A stretch of DNA of 64,000 nt from Butyrivibrio sp. X503. GTDB taxonomy: Bacteria > Bacillota > Clostridia > Lachnospirales > Lachnospiraceae. The translations under genes and the position numbers were made by a program. Location of the stretch: contig NZ_RAIQ01000004.1 in assembly GCF_003625475.1 (NCBI RefSeq), positions 310,001 to 374,000 of the forward strand. Reading direction: 5' to 3'. The notes beneath the pieces are model-generated. The model was not told where the DNA came from, made no database searches, and saw nothing but the letters and a program-made list of their open reading frames with translations. This document shows, one piece after another, positions 41,807 to 49,961 of this stretch (position 1 is the stretch's first letter; every line of letters begins with the position of its first letter).

Positions 41807-42395
41807 ACAAATTCTCCGGATCTACTCCCCATCTTTTACAATTGCTCTTAAAAATCTCAAACGCGCATTCAGCATATTTCTTGGGCTCATTCTTAGTAAT
41901 CTCAATCGCACAATCAAGCTTCCCGCTGGTTTCTTCGGCATGTATAATAGCTTCTTCGTGAGTTATATCGTAAAGCTTAGTTTCTGAATTTATAACTGAT
42001 ACTCCGCCTTTATATCCAATCTTATACACAAGATCTTCATATGCTTTCTGCTCGATTTCGCTACATGGTTCATGCAGAACCAAAAGAGCTCGAGATGACC
42101 TTCTGAAAATCCTTCTCTTACCGCCGGCGCCATCGATATATTTTTTTACCATGTACCTTATCAGACGTTCCGCGTTGGCATAATCTACAATTTTCCCAAG
42201 AGCTATCGGGGCTATCAAGGTCATATTCTGCTTATCGGATTCGGGCAGCGTTTTATATGCATCTACACATTCATCCCCCAAACAAGTCAGCGTTTCCGTA
42301 TCATTCCTTATCCAGACAAGAGCCTTCTCGCAGTGCATTTCCTTAGTTTTGTAGTTGTAAATCTTAATATCCGCTGCCGAATCAATAATATTCAT
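41793..42395 (-). CDS. actin-fold N-terminal half, MreB-like
   Basis: 200 residues that follow MreB order without its second half: ADIKIYNYKTKEMHCEKALV, TLTCLGDECVDAYKTLPESD, NMTLIAPIALGKIVDYANAE, RLIRYMVKKYIDG and RSSRALLVLHEPCSEIEQKA. The GTANT-type phosphate loop is degenerate and the second ATP-binding lobe is absent. It may be a truncated MreB, or a small domain with a new use. Overlaps DUF4272 by 14 bases. Confidence 0.6.
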   Translation of the reverse strand: MNIIDSAADIKIYNYKTKEMHCEKALVWIRNDTETLTCLGDECVDAYKTLPESDKQNMTLIAPIALGKIVDYANAERLIRYMVKKYIDGAGGKRRIFRRSSRALLVLHEPCSEIEQKAYEDLVYKIGYKGGVSVINSETKLYDITHEEAIIHAEETSGKLDCAIEITKNEPKKYAECAFEIFKSNCKRWGVDPENLYGNI

Positions 42396-42437
42396 CTACT
42401 TCTTCTTTCCTCCAATAAAACAAATCCCCGCAACCTT

Positions 42438-42827
42438 TTATTTCCTATACATCGCAAGCTCTATGCTGTCCATATACTGACAGAGCGAGTGATTGAACTT
42501 CTCGTAATTGATATTTTCAAACTCATCCGTAGCCTGAGCGACGCTTACATCGACAGCCTGAAGCTGATTGTAAAACGTGATCATGATAGGAACCTTGATA
42601 ATATCTGACCTTCCTCGAATAGTCAGATTCATGGTCTCGGGGATATTCATGATATCTTCTTTACTGTTGATTTTAATCGGCGAACTCGCCACAAGAATTT
42701 CAGGATCACTGTAAAAATCATAGACGGCTGAAACACCTTTTTGAATGTGCTCCCAGCCAACCTTATAAGTCAGATCCCATCTTGAGAGCACCCATCCGTT
42801 TTCTTCCTTCGCAGCTATCAATTCCAT
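42438..42827 (-). CDS. hypothetical protein, 129 aa
   Basis: MELIAAKEENGWVLSRWDLT, then YKVGWEHIQKGVSAVYDFYS and GRSDIIKVPIMITFYNQLQA. Soluble alpha/beta. RBS GGAGGAAAAAAG. Not recognised. Confidence 0.6.
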   Translation of the reverse strand: MELIAAKEENGWVLSRWDLTYKVGWEHIQKGVSAVYDFYSDPEILVASSPIKINSKEDIMNIPETMNLTIRGRSDIIKVPIMITFYNQLQAVDVSVAQATDEFENINYEKFNHSLCQYMDSIELAMYRK

Positions 42828-42901
42828 ACTTTTTTCCTCCTTTATCGACCGTTAATCTCTTTAACTATCAAACAATCGAGGAGTCAAAGATGTTGCAAAG
42901 G

Positions 42902-43285
42902 TCATTTACTTGCACTGCTGTTGCCGAAATATTGCATCAACATCAGTACAAGCGCTCCACCAGCCAGTATTCCGTCAACGATTCCCGCGGGAAGAAGGAA
43001 CATCATAAGTGCGAGTGTGATCGATGAGATTATCACTGAAAGCGCAAGTCCCCACATTCTGTTTTTCAAAAGGCCCACAGCGCCTATAACTCGCAGCACT
43101 CCGAATATGACGCCTGCTACGATCATCAGATTTAAATTCTCTCTGAAATACTCAAGATTAAATCCGACAAAAGAGCTTTCGCCCGCCCCTGACAGCATAG
43201 CCGGTATCATCATTAGTGAACACAGGATTTCCATGAATCCGCCGTGGATTATCATTAATATCGCCGCAATCTTATACTTTTTCAT
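42902..43285 (-). CDS. small membrane protein, four helices
   Basis: 127 residues from the ATG at 43285. Four hydrophobic helices: KIAAILMIIHGGFMEILCSL, NLMIVAGVIFGVLRVIGAVG, NRMWGLALSVIISSITLALM and GIVDGILAGGALVLMLMQYF. Family not recognised; similar small membrane proteins are common in Clostridia. Confidence 0.75.
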   Translation of the reverse strand: MKKYKIAAILMIIHGGFMEILCSLMMIPAMLSGAGESSFVGFNLEYFRENLNLMIVAGVIFGVLRVIGAVGLLKNRMWGLALSVIISSITLALMMFLLPAGIVDGILAGGALVLMLMQYFGNSSASK

Positions 43286-43308
43286 ACTTTCCCCTTTTGT
43301 TCCCAATT

Positions 43309-43728
43309 TTATTCAACACTGAAATTGTCAGTCTTTAAATCGCTGTAAAATCTGCCTTTCTTGGCAGTAAATTTAAGGATGCAGTAATCACGATCGGTGA
43401 CACCGCCCTTGTAATACATGGTATCGCCCTTTCTCCAGATCTCGTTCTTGATCTCTTGATCGGTCAAAACCTCCATCGTTCCGATAAGCATAACCCCTGT
43501 GTACCTGATCAGTCCTTGGTGAAAAAAGTACAGACTCGCCTTGGGATTATTAAGAAACTGCTGAACCCTCATTGACGAAGTGTTTGTGGAAAAATAAAAC
43601 TCTTTTAACCCAACCTGTTTTCTTGGCTTAAGCATCGCTTTGATGTTCGGAAATCCATTCCCATCAACCGAACCGACAAGCGCAGCCCTCTGCTTTCTGA
43701 CAAACTGCTCAATCTTTACCTTATCCAT
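43309..43728 (-). CDS. pyridoxamine 5'-phosphate oxidase family protein
   Basis: 139 residues. RKQRAALVGSVDGNGFPNIK, then MLKPRKQVGLKEFYFSTNTS, MRVQQFLNNPKASLYFFHQG and YTGVMLIGTMEVLTDQEIK are the PNPOx-like split-barrel pattern. It probably binds FMN. A different PNPOx-type gene is at 63574. Confidence 0.9.
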   Translation of the reverse strand: MDKVKIEQFVRKQRAALVGSVDGNGFPNIKAMLKPRKQVGLKEFYFSTNTSSMRVQQFLNNPKASLYFFHQGLIRYTGVMLIGTMEVLTDQEIKNEIWRKGDTMYYKGGVTDRDYCILKFTAKKGRFYSDLKTDNFSVE

Positions 43729-43759
43729 TTTTTACCCCCTTAGCCCCTATAAAAATGAA

Positions 43760-44452
43760 TTATATTTCTTTCACGCAATCTCTGATTGCTTTAACCACCT
43801 CACTTGTTAATTCCATGCTCTCGTCTTCCACTTTTTCTTTTACATGATTCCACTCATCATCAGGAAGCGAGAAATCAAACGACTTTTTAAAGTTCTCGGA
43901 AGGCATAGCTCCTGTGATAACTTTGGTCAATACCATTGCGACCAGATAATCCCCGACAGCCGACGCATGCGCTCCGTCGCGATAATACAGATCCGCATTC
44001 GAAATATCTTTAAGCTCGAACTTCGCATGCTCCCACACTTCTCCGACGGGCGCCAGCAGCGATTCCTGCCTAAATGCGATCTCTCTGTATCTTCTGTTCA
44101 TCTCAGCCTGGTTCTCCGGCTTCTCTTTTTCCGCCCAAGTCTCAAATATGATCGGCGTCGTATCAACCTGCCTGCAAAGTTTTATTATCCTATCAACGTT
44201 TGCTACCGTGTCCTCTTTTGGCGGCATCGGATGTGCCTGCTCCTGGATAACACAGAAGTCATAGCCTCCATGCAGAATATTAAACCTTTCAGAGAAATAT
44301 TCCTCTTCCATGTGCCACTTAAGCGACCTCCCGGAATAAGCCAGCATAAAAACCTCGGCCGGCTCGCCCGTAACGTCTTCAATCATCTGCTTTACCAGCT
44401 GTGGCATGTCATTCATATATGTATGGCTGTTGCCGATAAATAAAATCTTCAT
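43760..44452 (-). CDS. SGNH/GDSL-type hydrolase-like protein
   Basis: 230 residues. MKILFIGNSHTYMNDMPQLV contains the GNS block I, FCVIQEQAHPMPP block III, and YYRDGAHASAVGDYL gives the DGxHxS catalytic block V. No signal peptide, so intracellular esterase or acetylhydrolase. RBS is weak. Confidence 0.88.
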   Translation of the reverse strand: MKILFIGNSHTYMNDMPQLVKQMIEDVTGEPAEVFMLAYSGRSLKWHMEEEYFSERFNILHGGYDFCVIQEQAHPMPPKEDTVANVDRIIKLCRQVDTTPIIFETWAEKEKPENQAEMNRRYREIAFRQESLLAPVGEVWEHAKFELKDISNADLYYRDGAHASAVGDYLVAMVLTKVITGAMPSENFKKSFDFSLPDDEWNHVKEKVEDESMELTSEVVKAIRDCVKEI

Positions 44453-44542
44453 TGCAAAAATTCCTTTTTTCCGATGAACATCCGGTCACTACAAAATCCA
44501 CTACTCGCTTGAATAACTCCAATTTTCATGTATTCCCCTTAA

Positions 44543-45154
44543 TTAAACTCTAATCATGCCGGTTATCAGTATTATCGCGCCTATGACCATCCCTACAGCA
44601 AAAGAGATTCCATGGATCATGATGGATGAAATATCTGCGCGCTTTGCTGAGCCATTGATCACATTTGCCAAAATGAAGTATCCCAAAGTCCAATTTCCGT
44701 ACCATGTTCCCAGCATGAACGGTGCACTGTCACGGCATCTCAGCTGCATTATCACAATCAGTCCTATAATGGAATAAATAATGACCGATCCGCCCACAAA
44801 GCTCTCTGTCCATCTATAAATCAATGAAAAGATCATATTTGAAACTGTGGCGGATATGATCGCGAACACCGCTATTGCAACGCTATTTATCTTTCCGTCG
44901 AGATAGATTGTTATAAAATACAATCCCAGGCAATTTGCTGCCAAATGGAATAAGTTTTCATGTAAAAAAGATGCCGTTATATATCGGTAAAACCGGCCTG
45001 CGATCAGATCAAATCCCTTACCGCATAAATACTTGTTCATACTTATGAATCGCCCGCATATAAACAATGCAATCCACAGTCCAATAATAAAATACACCGA
45101 AATGATGCTGTTTTTCACTTTTTTACTCCTGAGCGATACCTTTTGATGACTCAT
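44543..45154 (-). CDS. rhomboid family intramembrane protease
   Basis: 203 residues from the ATG at 45154. Six or seven helices. YRYITASFLHENLFHLAANC is the typical rhomboid H-E-x-x-H-x-x-x-N segment; the serine of SFVGGSVIIYSIIGL (around residue 120) replaces the usual GASG, and IMIHGISFAVGM supplies the histidine. The serine motif GGSV is atypical, so activity is unproven. RBS immediate (GCGGAG). Confidence 0.82.
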   Translation of the reverse strand: MSHQKVSLRSKKVKNSIISVYFIIGLWIALFICGRFISMNKYLCGKGFDLIAGRFYRYITASFLHENLFHLAANCLGLYFITIYLDGKINSVAIAVFAIISATVSNMIFSLIYRWTESFVGGSVIIYSIIGLIVIMQLRCRDSAPFMLGTWYGNWTLGYFILANVINGSAKRADISSIMIHGISFAVGMVIGAIILITGMIRV

Positions 45155-45161
45155 CTCCGCA

Positions 45162-45797
45162 TCAATGATTACAATCCAGCACCCACGCAAACGCCTTCGC
45201 GGTCCGTATCTCTGCTTCCTTGAAGTGATTTCCTTCATTCCACTCGAGCGTGCAATCAACGCCTTGCTGCTTAAGCAGGTCAAAAGACATTTCTATACAA
45301 TCCGCGACAGTTGCCATAACCGGATTTCTTGTCTTCGCCTCACGATTTCCAAGGCTTAGATAAACCTTATCCGCATGGATGGAGCGTGATTTCATATGAT
45401 CAATAAAACCCGGAAACCATATTGAAGGCGAAGCTGCTGCCACTGCAGTAAAAAGATCTGTCTCATACGCTGCCCACAGAGCAAACAAGCCTGCCAGCGA
45501 GTATCCGCCGATACAGTATTTCTTTTGCCTACCAATATCATTAAGCTGCTCCAAGACTTTTGCCAGCGTTTCGCCCGCGAAGCCGCCAAAGGCCTCATCT
45601 CCAAACACTGCCGGCGCCTTCCATGGCGAAAGCTCTTTATTCCAGTCATCAACCTTGAAGGCGATCAAAAAGAAATCTTCTCCCGCGTTCTTTCGGATAT
45701 AAGCAAGCTCTTTTTCCAAGCCCAAAAGCTCATGGTCGCCGATCATCTGAATCAAAACATTCGTCGAATTTGGATTCCCGAATTCATAACGTTCCAT
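45162..45797 (-). CDS. esterase, alpha/beta-hydrolase fold
   Basis: 211 residues. KYCIGGYSLAGLFALWAAYE holds the nucleophile GYSLAG, SPSIWFPGFIDHMKS the strand after it, and LEWNEGNHFKEAEIR the catalytic His. Resembles Fes-like or D-esterase proteins. It has a TATAAT at 45819-45824 before the start on the minus strand. Confidence 0.85.
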   Translation of the reverse strand: MERYEFGNPNSTNVLIQMIGDHELLGLEKELAYIRKNAGEDFFLIAFKVDDWNKELSPWKAPAVFGDEAFGGFAGETLAKVLEQLNDIGRQKKYCIGGYSLAGLFALWAAYETDLFTAVAAASPSIWFPGFIDHMKSRSIHADKVYLSLGNREAKTRNPVMATVADCIEMSFDLLKQQGVDCTLEWNEGNHFKEAEIRTAKAFAWVLDCNH

Positions 45798-45818
45798 ATA
45801 TTCATCCCCGCTTTTTTA

Positions 45819-45824
45819 ATTATA
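45819..45824 (-). promoter_or_regulatory. -10 element of the esterase gene
   Basis: TATAAT on the minus strand about 22 bases upstream of the start codon. No good -35 is visible. The leader is short. Confidence 0.4.
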
Positions 45825-45864
45825 CAATATTTGTGCCTTTTTAATGAGCTTTTAGGGTGATATG

Positions 45865-45914
45865 ATATATGATAAAGGTGTCAAAAGTCATGGAGCAATT
45901 CGTTTATCATATAT
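45865..45914 (+). promoter_or_regulatory. 12-bp inverted repeat in the CorA leader
   Basis: ATATATGATAAA (45865-45876) and TTTATCATATAT (45903-45914) are perfect complements 26 bases apart; each is followed by TGTCAAAAGT. The divergent esterase promoter lies to the left and the CorA start is 46 bases away. It could be an operator pair or an RNA stem in the leader. Confidence 0.5.
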
Positions 45915-45960
45915 GTCAAAAGTCTAAAAGATATAAAATAAACCATGTCGGAGGATCATC

Positions 45961-46878
45961 ATGTACTATCTTATCAAGAACACACTTGAAGAATGCAGCG
46001 CAGAGCAGTGTCACGATGCAGGATTTCCTTATGTTGCCGTTCTCACGCCGGAGCAATGGCTTGCTCAGAGCGAGAATTTTGACATGGGCATAGATCTTGA
46101 TATGGAAAACGATGAGATCCTTACAACCAAGGCCGAAGTAAACTACGACTCGTTAACCGGAACCTTCTGCATTCCCGTGCAGTCGGCGTGTACCGATGAG
46201 CCTGAAAGTTTTTCTTTTGCCCTGGATGAAACCGGAATTATATTCATAGATAAAACAGACAGCGCCCTCAAGCTCGTTAAGCAGATCCAGCGAAACAAGA
46301 AGTGGCGCAAGCCTTCACTTGAGAGATTCCTCTACGATTTTCTTGAGCAGATAATTCACAACGACCTTCTGATCATGCAGCGCTATGAGCGCGAACTTGA
46401 CGGAATAGAAAAAGAGATCATGACTGATGCCGAGGAGGCTCACATCCAGCGAAACAACGAGATTCGCGGCGATATAAGAGACCTTCGTACGCACTATGAA
46501 CAGCTCCAGGATCTTGGTCAGGAGCTTGAAGAAAACGAGAACGGATTCTTTGAGGAAGACAATCTCAGATATTTCCACATGTTCTCAAGCAGGGTTGACA
46601 GGCTCTACGACGCCGCAACCCACCTTAGAGATTACACCATCCAGCTTAACGACCTGTATCAGTCTCAGCTTGATGTTAAGCAGAACCGCATCATGACGGT
46701 CCTTACCGTGGTAACAACAATCTTCATGCCGCTAACACTCATCGTTGGCTGGTACGGAATGAACTTCAAGTACATGCCCGAGCTCACCTGGAAGTTCGGA
46801 TACCCCGTGATCATCGGCTTAAGCCTGCTCATCGTTGTCGGCAGTCTGACTTTCTTTAAGATAAAAAAGATCCTGTGA
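45961..46878 (+). CDS. corA: CorA-family divalent cation transporter
   Basis: 305 residues, behind GGAGG. A cytoplasmic N-terminal 240 residues with long helices (HIQRNNEIRGDIRDLRTHYE), then two membrane helices. The GMN motif is YGMNFKYMPELTW at the first helix end, preceded by LTVVTTIFMPLTLIVGW. CorA channels carry Mg2+, Co2+ or Ni2+. One of three plus-strand genes. The very next minus-strand gene ends nine bases away. Confidence 0.92.
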   Translation: MYYLIKNTLEECSAEQCHDAGFPYVAVLTPEQWLAQSENFDMGIDLDMENDEILTTKAEVNYDSLTGTFCIPVQSACTDEPESFSFALDETGIIFIDKTDSALKLVKQIQRNKKWRKPSLERFLYDFLEQIIHNDLLIMQRYERELDGIEKEIMTDAEEAHIQRNNEIRGDIRDLRTHYEQLQDLGQELEENENGFFEEDNLRYFHMFSSRVDRLYDAATHLRDYTIQLNDLYQSQLDVKQNRIMTVLTVVTTIFMPLTLIVGWYGMNFKYMPELTWKFGYPVIIGLSLLIVVGSLTFFKIKKIL

Positions 46879-46886
46879 CGGAGCTT

Positions 46887-47411
46887 TTACTCTTCGTTTG
46901 ATATTGCTTCGAAAAAAGCTCTTGAAATATTTGCAAAACGCTTATGGTATCTTCCTTTGCCATATCCCGCCAGGTAGCCTCCGGTTCTATGAGTCCCTGA
47001 GGCTGTCTCTATCTGAATCTCCATCGCTGACCCATCATAAGCCTTAACTTCGGGAAGTTCTTCAGGCATAGACATAAAATCATTTTGACCAAGATCTTCC
47101 ATTAGCTTATCCCAAGCATCTTGTGATATCGAATACTCTTCTTCCAAATACTCATCCGGAGGAATCTCTCCAGAAAAGACATCAATTTTGTTGTCAGAAT
47201 ATGGCTGAATTTCATATCCCTTAACCTGAAGATCATCGGTAAGTATATAAAACGATACTCTATCCACGTCTCCTCCGGTAGACATATATACAACCCTGGT
47301 AACTCCGGTAAGCGGCTCCTTAGAAACTGCGCCGCAGCCTGTAAGCTGCGCTATCAGTAAAAAAGATATTGAAAGTACAGCGATAAGCATCTTTGAACTC
47401 TTGTTTATCAT
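46887..47411 (-). CDS. lipoprotein, hypothetical
   Basis: 174 residues from the ATG at 47411. MINKSSKMLIAVLSISFLLI then AQLTGC is a lipoprotein signal with cysteine in LTGC. After it, GVTRVVYMSTGGDVDRVSFY and ILTDDLQVKGYEIQPYSDN. No recognised domain. It stops nine bases from the CorA stop (convergent ends). It is coupled to the gene at 47413. Confidence 0.75.
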   Translation of the reverse strand: MINKSSKMLIAVLSISFLLIAQLTGCGAVSKEPLTGVTRVVYMSTGGDVDRVSFYILTDDLQVKGYEIQPYSDNKIDVFSGEIPPDEYLEEEYSISQDAWDKLMEDLGQNDFMSMPEELPEVKAYDGSAMEIQIETASGTHRTGGYLAGYGKGRYHKRFANISRAFFEAISNEE

Positions 47412-47412
47412 C

Positions 47413-47934
47413 TTATTTGTTCCCCTTTTCTTCTTTAGTTCTAAATTCATATACTTCCTGAAGCCACATTGGTTCCGAATCTATACTGTCAGCCATTTTT
47501 TCGAGAGTTCTTTTTCCTACTCTTCTGTCGAGAATGGCAAACATCCTGACTATCGGATCATCGGAATGAATGCACTCCATGATATCAGTATTTCTATACG
47601 TTTCCAGCGCTTTGGCAAATTCATTATCTGTGTACTCAGTCCTTGTATTCATTGGATATTTTTCCATCAAATCCCAAAAGCCATCCCAGTACTCAGATAT
47701 AGACATAGGCTCGGTCTTTTCTGCATACTTCATATCCAGAAAATATGAATTTACCGTCTCCCACGAAAACCTCTTGAATACTTTATTATCAAAATAAATC
47801 TCAAATACCTGGCACCCATCCATACCGACATATGCGGTGCAATTGTATCTGACTCTTCCGCGGAGCGAATCGGCAAGCATTTCGTTCTCCAGATATTTCC
47901 GCATTCCGCTCCAGGATTTTAGTATTTTCCCCAT
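47413..47934 (-). CDS. hypothetical protein, SF0329-like
   Basis: 173 residues. MGKILKSWSGMRKYLENEML, then ADSLRGRVRYNCTAYVGMDG and EYWDGFWDLMEKYPMNTRTE. The pattern of W-S-x-x-R-K-x-L and RVRYNxTxY recalls the SF0329 family; this is a tentative match. The stop touches the lipoprotein start. Confidence 0.6.
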   Translation of the reverse strand: MGKILKSWSGMRKYLENEMLADSLRGRVRYNCTAYVGMDGCQVFEIYFDNKVFKRFSWETVNSYFLDMKYAEKTEPMSISEYWDGFWDLMEKYPMNTRTEYTDNEFAKALETYRNTDIMECIHSDDPIVRMFAILDRRVGKRTLEKMADSIDSEPMWLQEVYEFRTKEEKGNK

Positions 47935-47942
47935 GCTTTATC

Positions 47943-48518
47943 TCACTTTTTAAGCCAAAAGCCCGGCCAATAACACTCTTTGTAATGCGTTTCTGCCGGC
48001 CATTCGTATCTGAAGTAATCTCGATATGATTCGTTATCTTTAAATCGTATCAGATCATCCATTTGAATCTCACTGAACCAACCTTCGTAATATTTTGACT
48101 TAGGGCCCCCCATGCCGCAGGGGGTATGACCTTCCGTCACATGACACCACCATGTAAAACCCTTTATGGTTTTTCCAATAACATTGCAAAAATCGATAAA
48201 AGCCTCGATATCATCAGGTGCACATATCATATCAATCCAGCCGTTTCCGACAGGTTGAACCCTTAGCACTTCCAAATATTCTTCAGGTGTAATTATCCTA
48301 ACGTAATTTTCATCCTTAAAAAAATCGTTTTCGATCCATTGGTATTCCTCATACAATTGATTATCAGCGTTAATTCCCCATTTATAGGCTTCTAATGGTC
48401 CAAACGAAGCCTTTGTCATCAAAACGATTTTTCCATTTTCATCTTTTTTGGGCGAATACCTGTCATAAAACCATCGCCCTACTTTCTTTTGGTCCATAGT
48501 TATATCTTTATTCTGCAA
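47943..48518 (-). CDS. hypothetical protein, 191 aa
   Basis: MQNKDITMDQKKVGRWFYDR, then YSPKKDENGKIVLMTKASFG and PLEAYKWGINADNQLYEEYQ, ending PAETHYKECYWPGFWLKK. Tryptophan- and aromatic-rich. Not recognised. The Met at MDQKK is an alternative start. Confidence 0.6.
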   Translation of the reverse strand: MQNKDITMDQKKVGRWFYDRYSPKKDENGKIVLMTKASFGPLEAYKWGINADNQLYEEYQWIENDFFKDENYVRIITPEEYLEVLRVQPVGNGWIDMICAPDDIEAFIDFCNVIGKTIKGFTWWCHVTEGHTPCGMGGPKSKYYEGWFSEIQMDDLIRFKDNESYRDYFRYEWPAETHYKECYWPGFWLKK

Positions 48519-48529
48519 AATTCGAGTTA

Positions 48530-49078
48530 TTATTTAAAACTCTCAAAAGCATCCTTTCTACTTCCGCGAATCGCGAAAACAATGCACGCGCCGATCGCAA
48601 CACCTAATGTATTTAAAAACAAGTCATCAACATCCGTATGTCTTCCGATGCAAAACAGCTGTGTGAGTTCTATAAACAAAGTGATACCGGCGCCGGCTTT
48701 AATAGTTTTTTGGATAGTATCAAGTCTTTTAAAACATATCGGCCACACGATTCCAACAGGGATGAACATCGCGATATTTGCGATAATGTTCATAAGCCAA
48801 CCATCATAGCGGTCTACTAAGAAATAAAACGGAATGATACTGATCATATCATTGATATCTTCTTCAAGACCTAGCTTTGTTGTTTGAATCCTTCCATTTT
48901 CAAGATGAAATTCAAAATATACATACCTGGCTATTACCACGATGCATACGTAAACCAGAAGCATCTGTAATTCTCGTTTAAAAGAAAAAGTGTTGGTTTT
49001 CACCGCAACTATAAAACGCGAAATAATCCATATTATTGTTATAAATAGAAACATCTGAAAATATGTAATCTCAATCAT
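48530..49078 (-). CDS. VanZ-like family protein
   Basis: 182 residues from the ATG at 49078. Five helices: QMFLFITIIWIISRFIVAVK, ELQMLLVYVCIVVIARYVYF, LMNIIANIAMFIPVGIVWPI, then the VanZ core ITLFIELTQLFCIGRHTDVD and DLFLNTLGVAIGACIVFAI. VanZ proteins can raise teicoplanin tolerance; most homologues are of unknown role. Confidence 0.85.
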   Translation of the reverse strand: MIEITYFQMFLFITIIWIISRFIVAVKTNTFSFKRELQMLLVYVCIVVIARYVYFEFHLENGRIQTTKLGLEEDINDMISIIPFYFLVDRYDGWLMNIIANIAMFIPVGIVWPICFKRLDTIQKTIKAGAGITLFIELTQLFCIGRHTDVDDLFLNTLGVAIGACIVFAIRGSRKDAFESFK

Positions 49079-49082
49079 TGTG

Positions 49083-49901
49083 TCAATCTCTTTCCTGTTC
49101 AACTACTACTGATTCTCCCATGGAGCAATCTCCGTTAAGCCACTGCCATTTTTCGTGCAGTTCTATTTTTCCGTTATCTTTTACAGTCGGTACACTATGG
49201 CACTTACCCGCGCGAATTTCATCATAGATATTTAAATGCTCATAATAAAAATCTATCTCGCCGGCTTTATTAACCTTTCCGACCATGAATCCCGTCTTTA
49301 TTTCCCCACCGGAGTATTCAGCGAAAAAGTCAAAGTTTTTTTGATTATAATGAAAAACAGTATTTCCGTCCACCTCACCATTTTCGGAATTGATCAAAGG
49401 AACGAATTTTCTTCCGTTATAATCTATGTCTGTCATATTACGAGCTAATTCTTTTTCCATTACCTCGTACACGAGGATAGCGCCATTTTCAACAGGATAT
49501 TTACAATGATCAACTGTTTTATATCCTCTCTTTATATACAATCGGCAAGCCGGTAATGATGCATCCAAAACAGCATTTGAATAATTTTTTGATATATCTT
49601 TTTCCAAACAATCCATGATATATGTTCCGTATCCGTTCCCTTGATATTCAGGAGCAACATATACTCTTGTGATATGGTTGTCCTTGTAGCAACCGGTGCC
49701 TACGCAAGTTCCATCAACAAAAAGAATTCCAACCAAGCCGGCCTCGATATCTTTTTTAATATTTTCTTTGCAATGCAGGTCACTGAAAAAATCAACAACC
49801 TCTTTGGGATAATACTTGGGGTAAGTGATTTTTATTGAGGTCTGAACTATGTTTAATACTTTTTCCAGATCTTTGGTTGTAGCGGATATATATTCTTTCA
49901 T
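49083..49901 (-). CDS. GNAT acetyltransferase fused to an N-acetylglutamate-synthase-like C-terminal domain
   Basis: 272 residues. Residues 1-155: GNAT with ITRVYVAPEYQGNGYGTYIM and CRLYIKRGYKTVDHCKYPVE. Residues 160-272: DIDYNGRKFVPLINSENGEV, TVFHYNQKNFDFFAEYSGGE, KTGFMVGKVNKAGEIDFYYE and GKCHSVPTVKDNGKIELHEK then WQWLNGDCSMGESV. The second domain is usually encoded alone. The GNAT loop is intact. Confidence 0.85.
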   Translation of the reverse strand: MKEYISATTKDLEKVLNIVQTSIKITYPKYYPKEVVDFFSDLHCKENIKKDIEAGLVGILFVDGTCVGTGCYKDNHITRVYVAPEYQGNGYGTYIMDCLEKDISKNYSNAVLDASLPACRLYIKRGYKTVDHCKYPVENGAILVYEVMEKELARNMTDIDYNGRKFVPLINSENGEVDGNTVFHYNQKNFDFFAEYSGGEIKTGFMVGKVNKAGEIDFYYEHLNIYDEIRAGKCHSVPTVKDNGKIELHEKWQWLNGDCSMGESVVVEQERD

Positions 49902-49929
49902 ATATTCTTTTGTCCTTTATTTATAATAA

Positions 49930-49955
49930 ACAGCTACCTCTTTCGAGATAGCTGT
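49930..49955 (-). terminator. intrinsic terminator after the AraC gene
   Basis: ACAGCTATCTC and GAGGTAGCTGT pair around GAAA on the minus strand, followed by TTTATT. It begins seven bases after the AraC/GyrI stop codon. Confidence 0.75.
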
Positions 49956-49961
49956 CCTGAT

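Noticed and set aside
42902-43322. Plus-strand frame opposite the small membrane protein
   Set aside because: It is a shadow of the minus-strand hydrophobic codons with no ribosome site.
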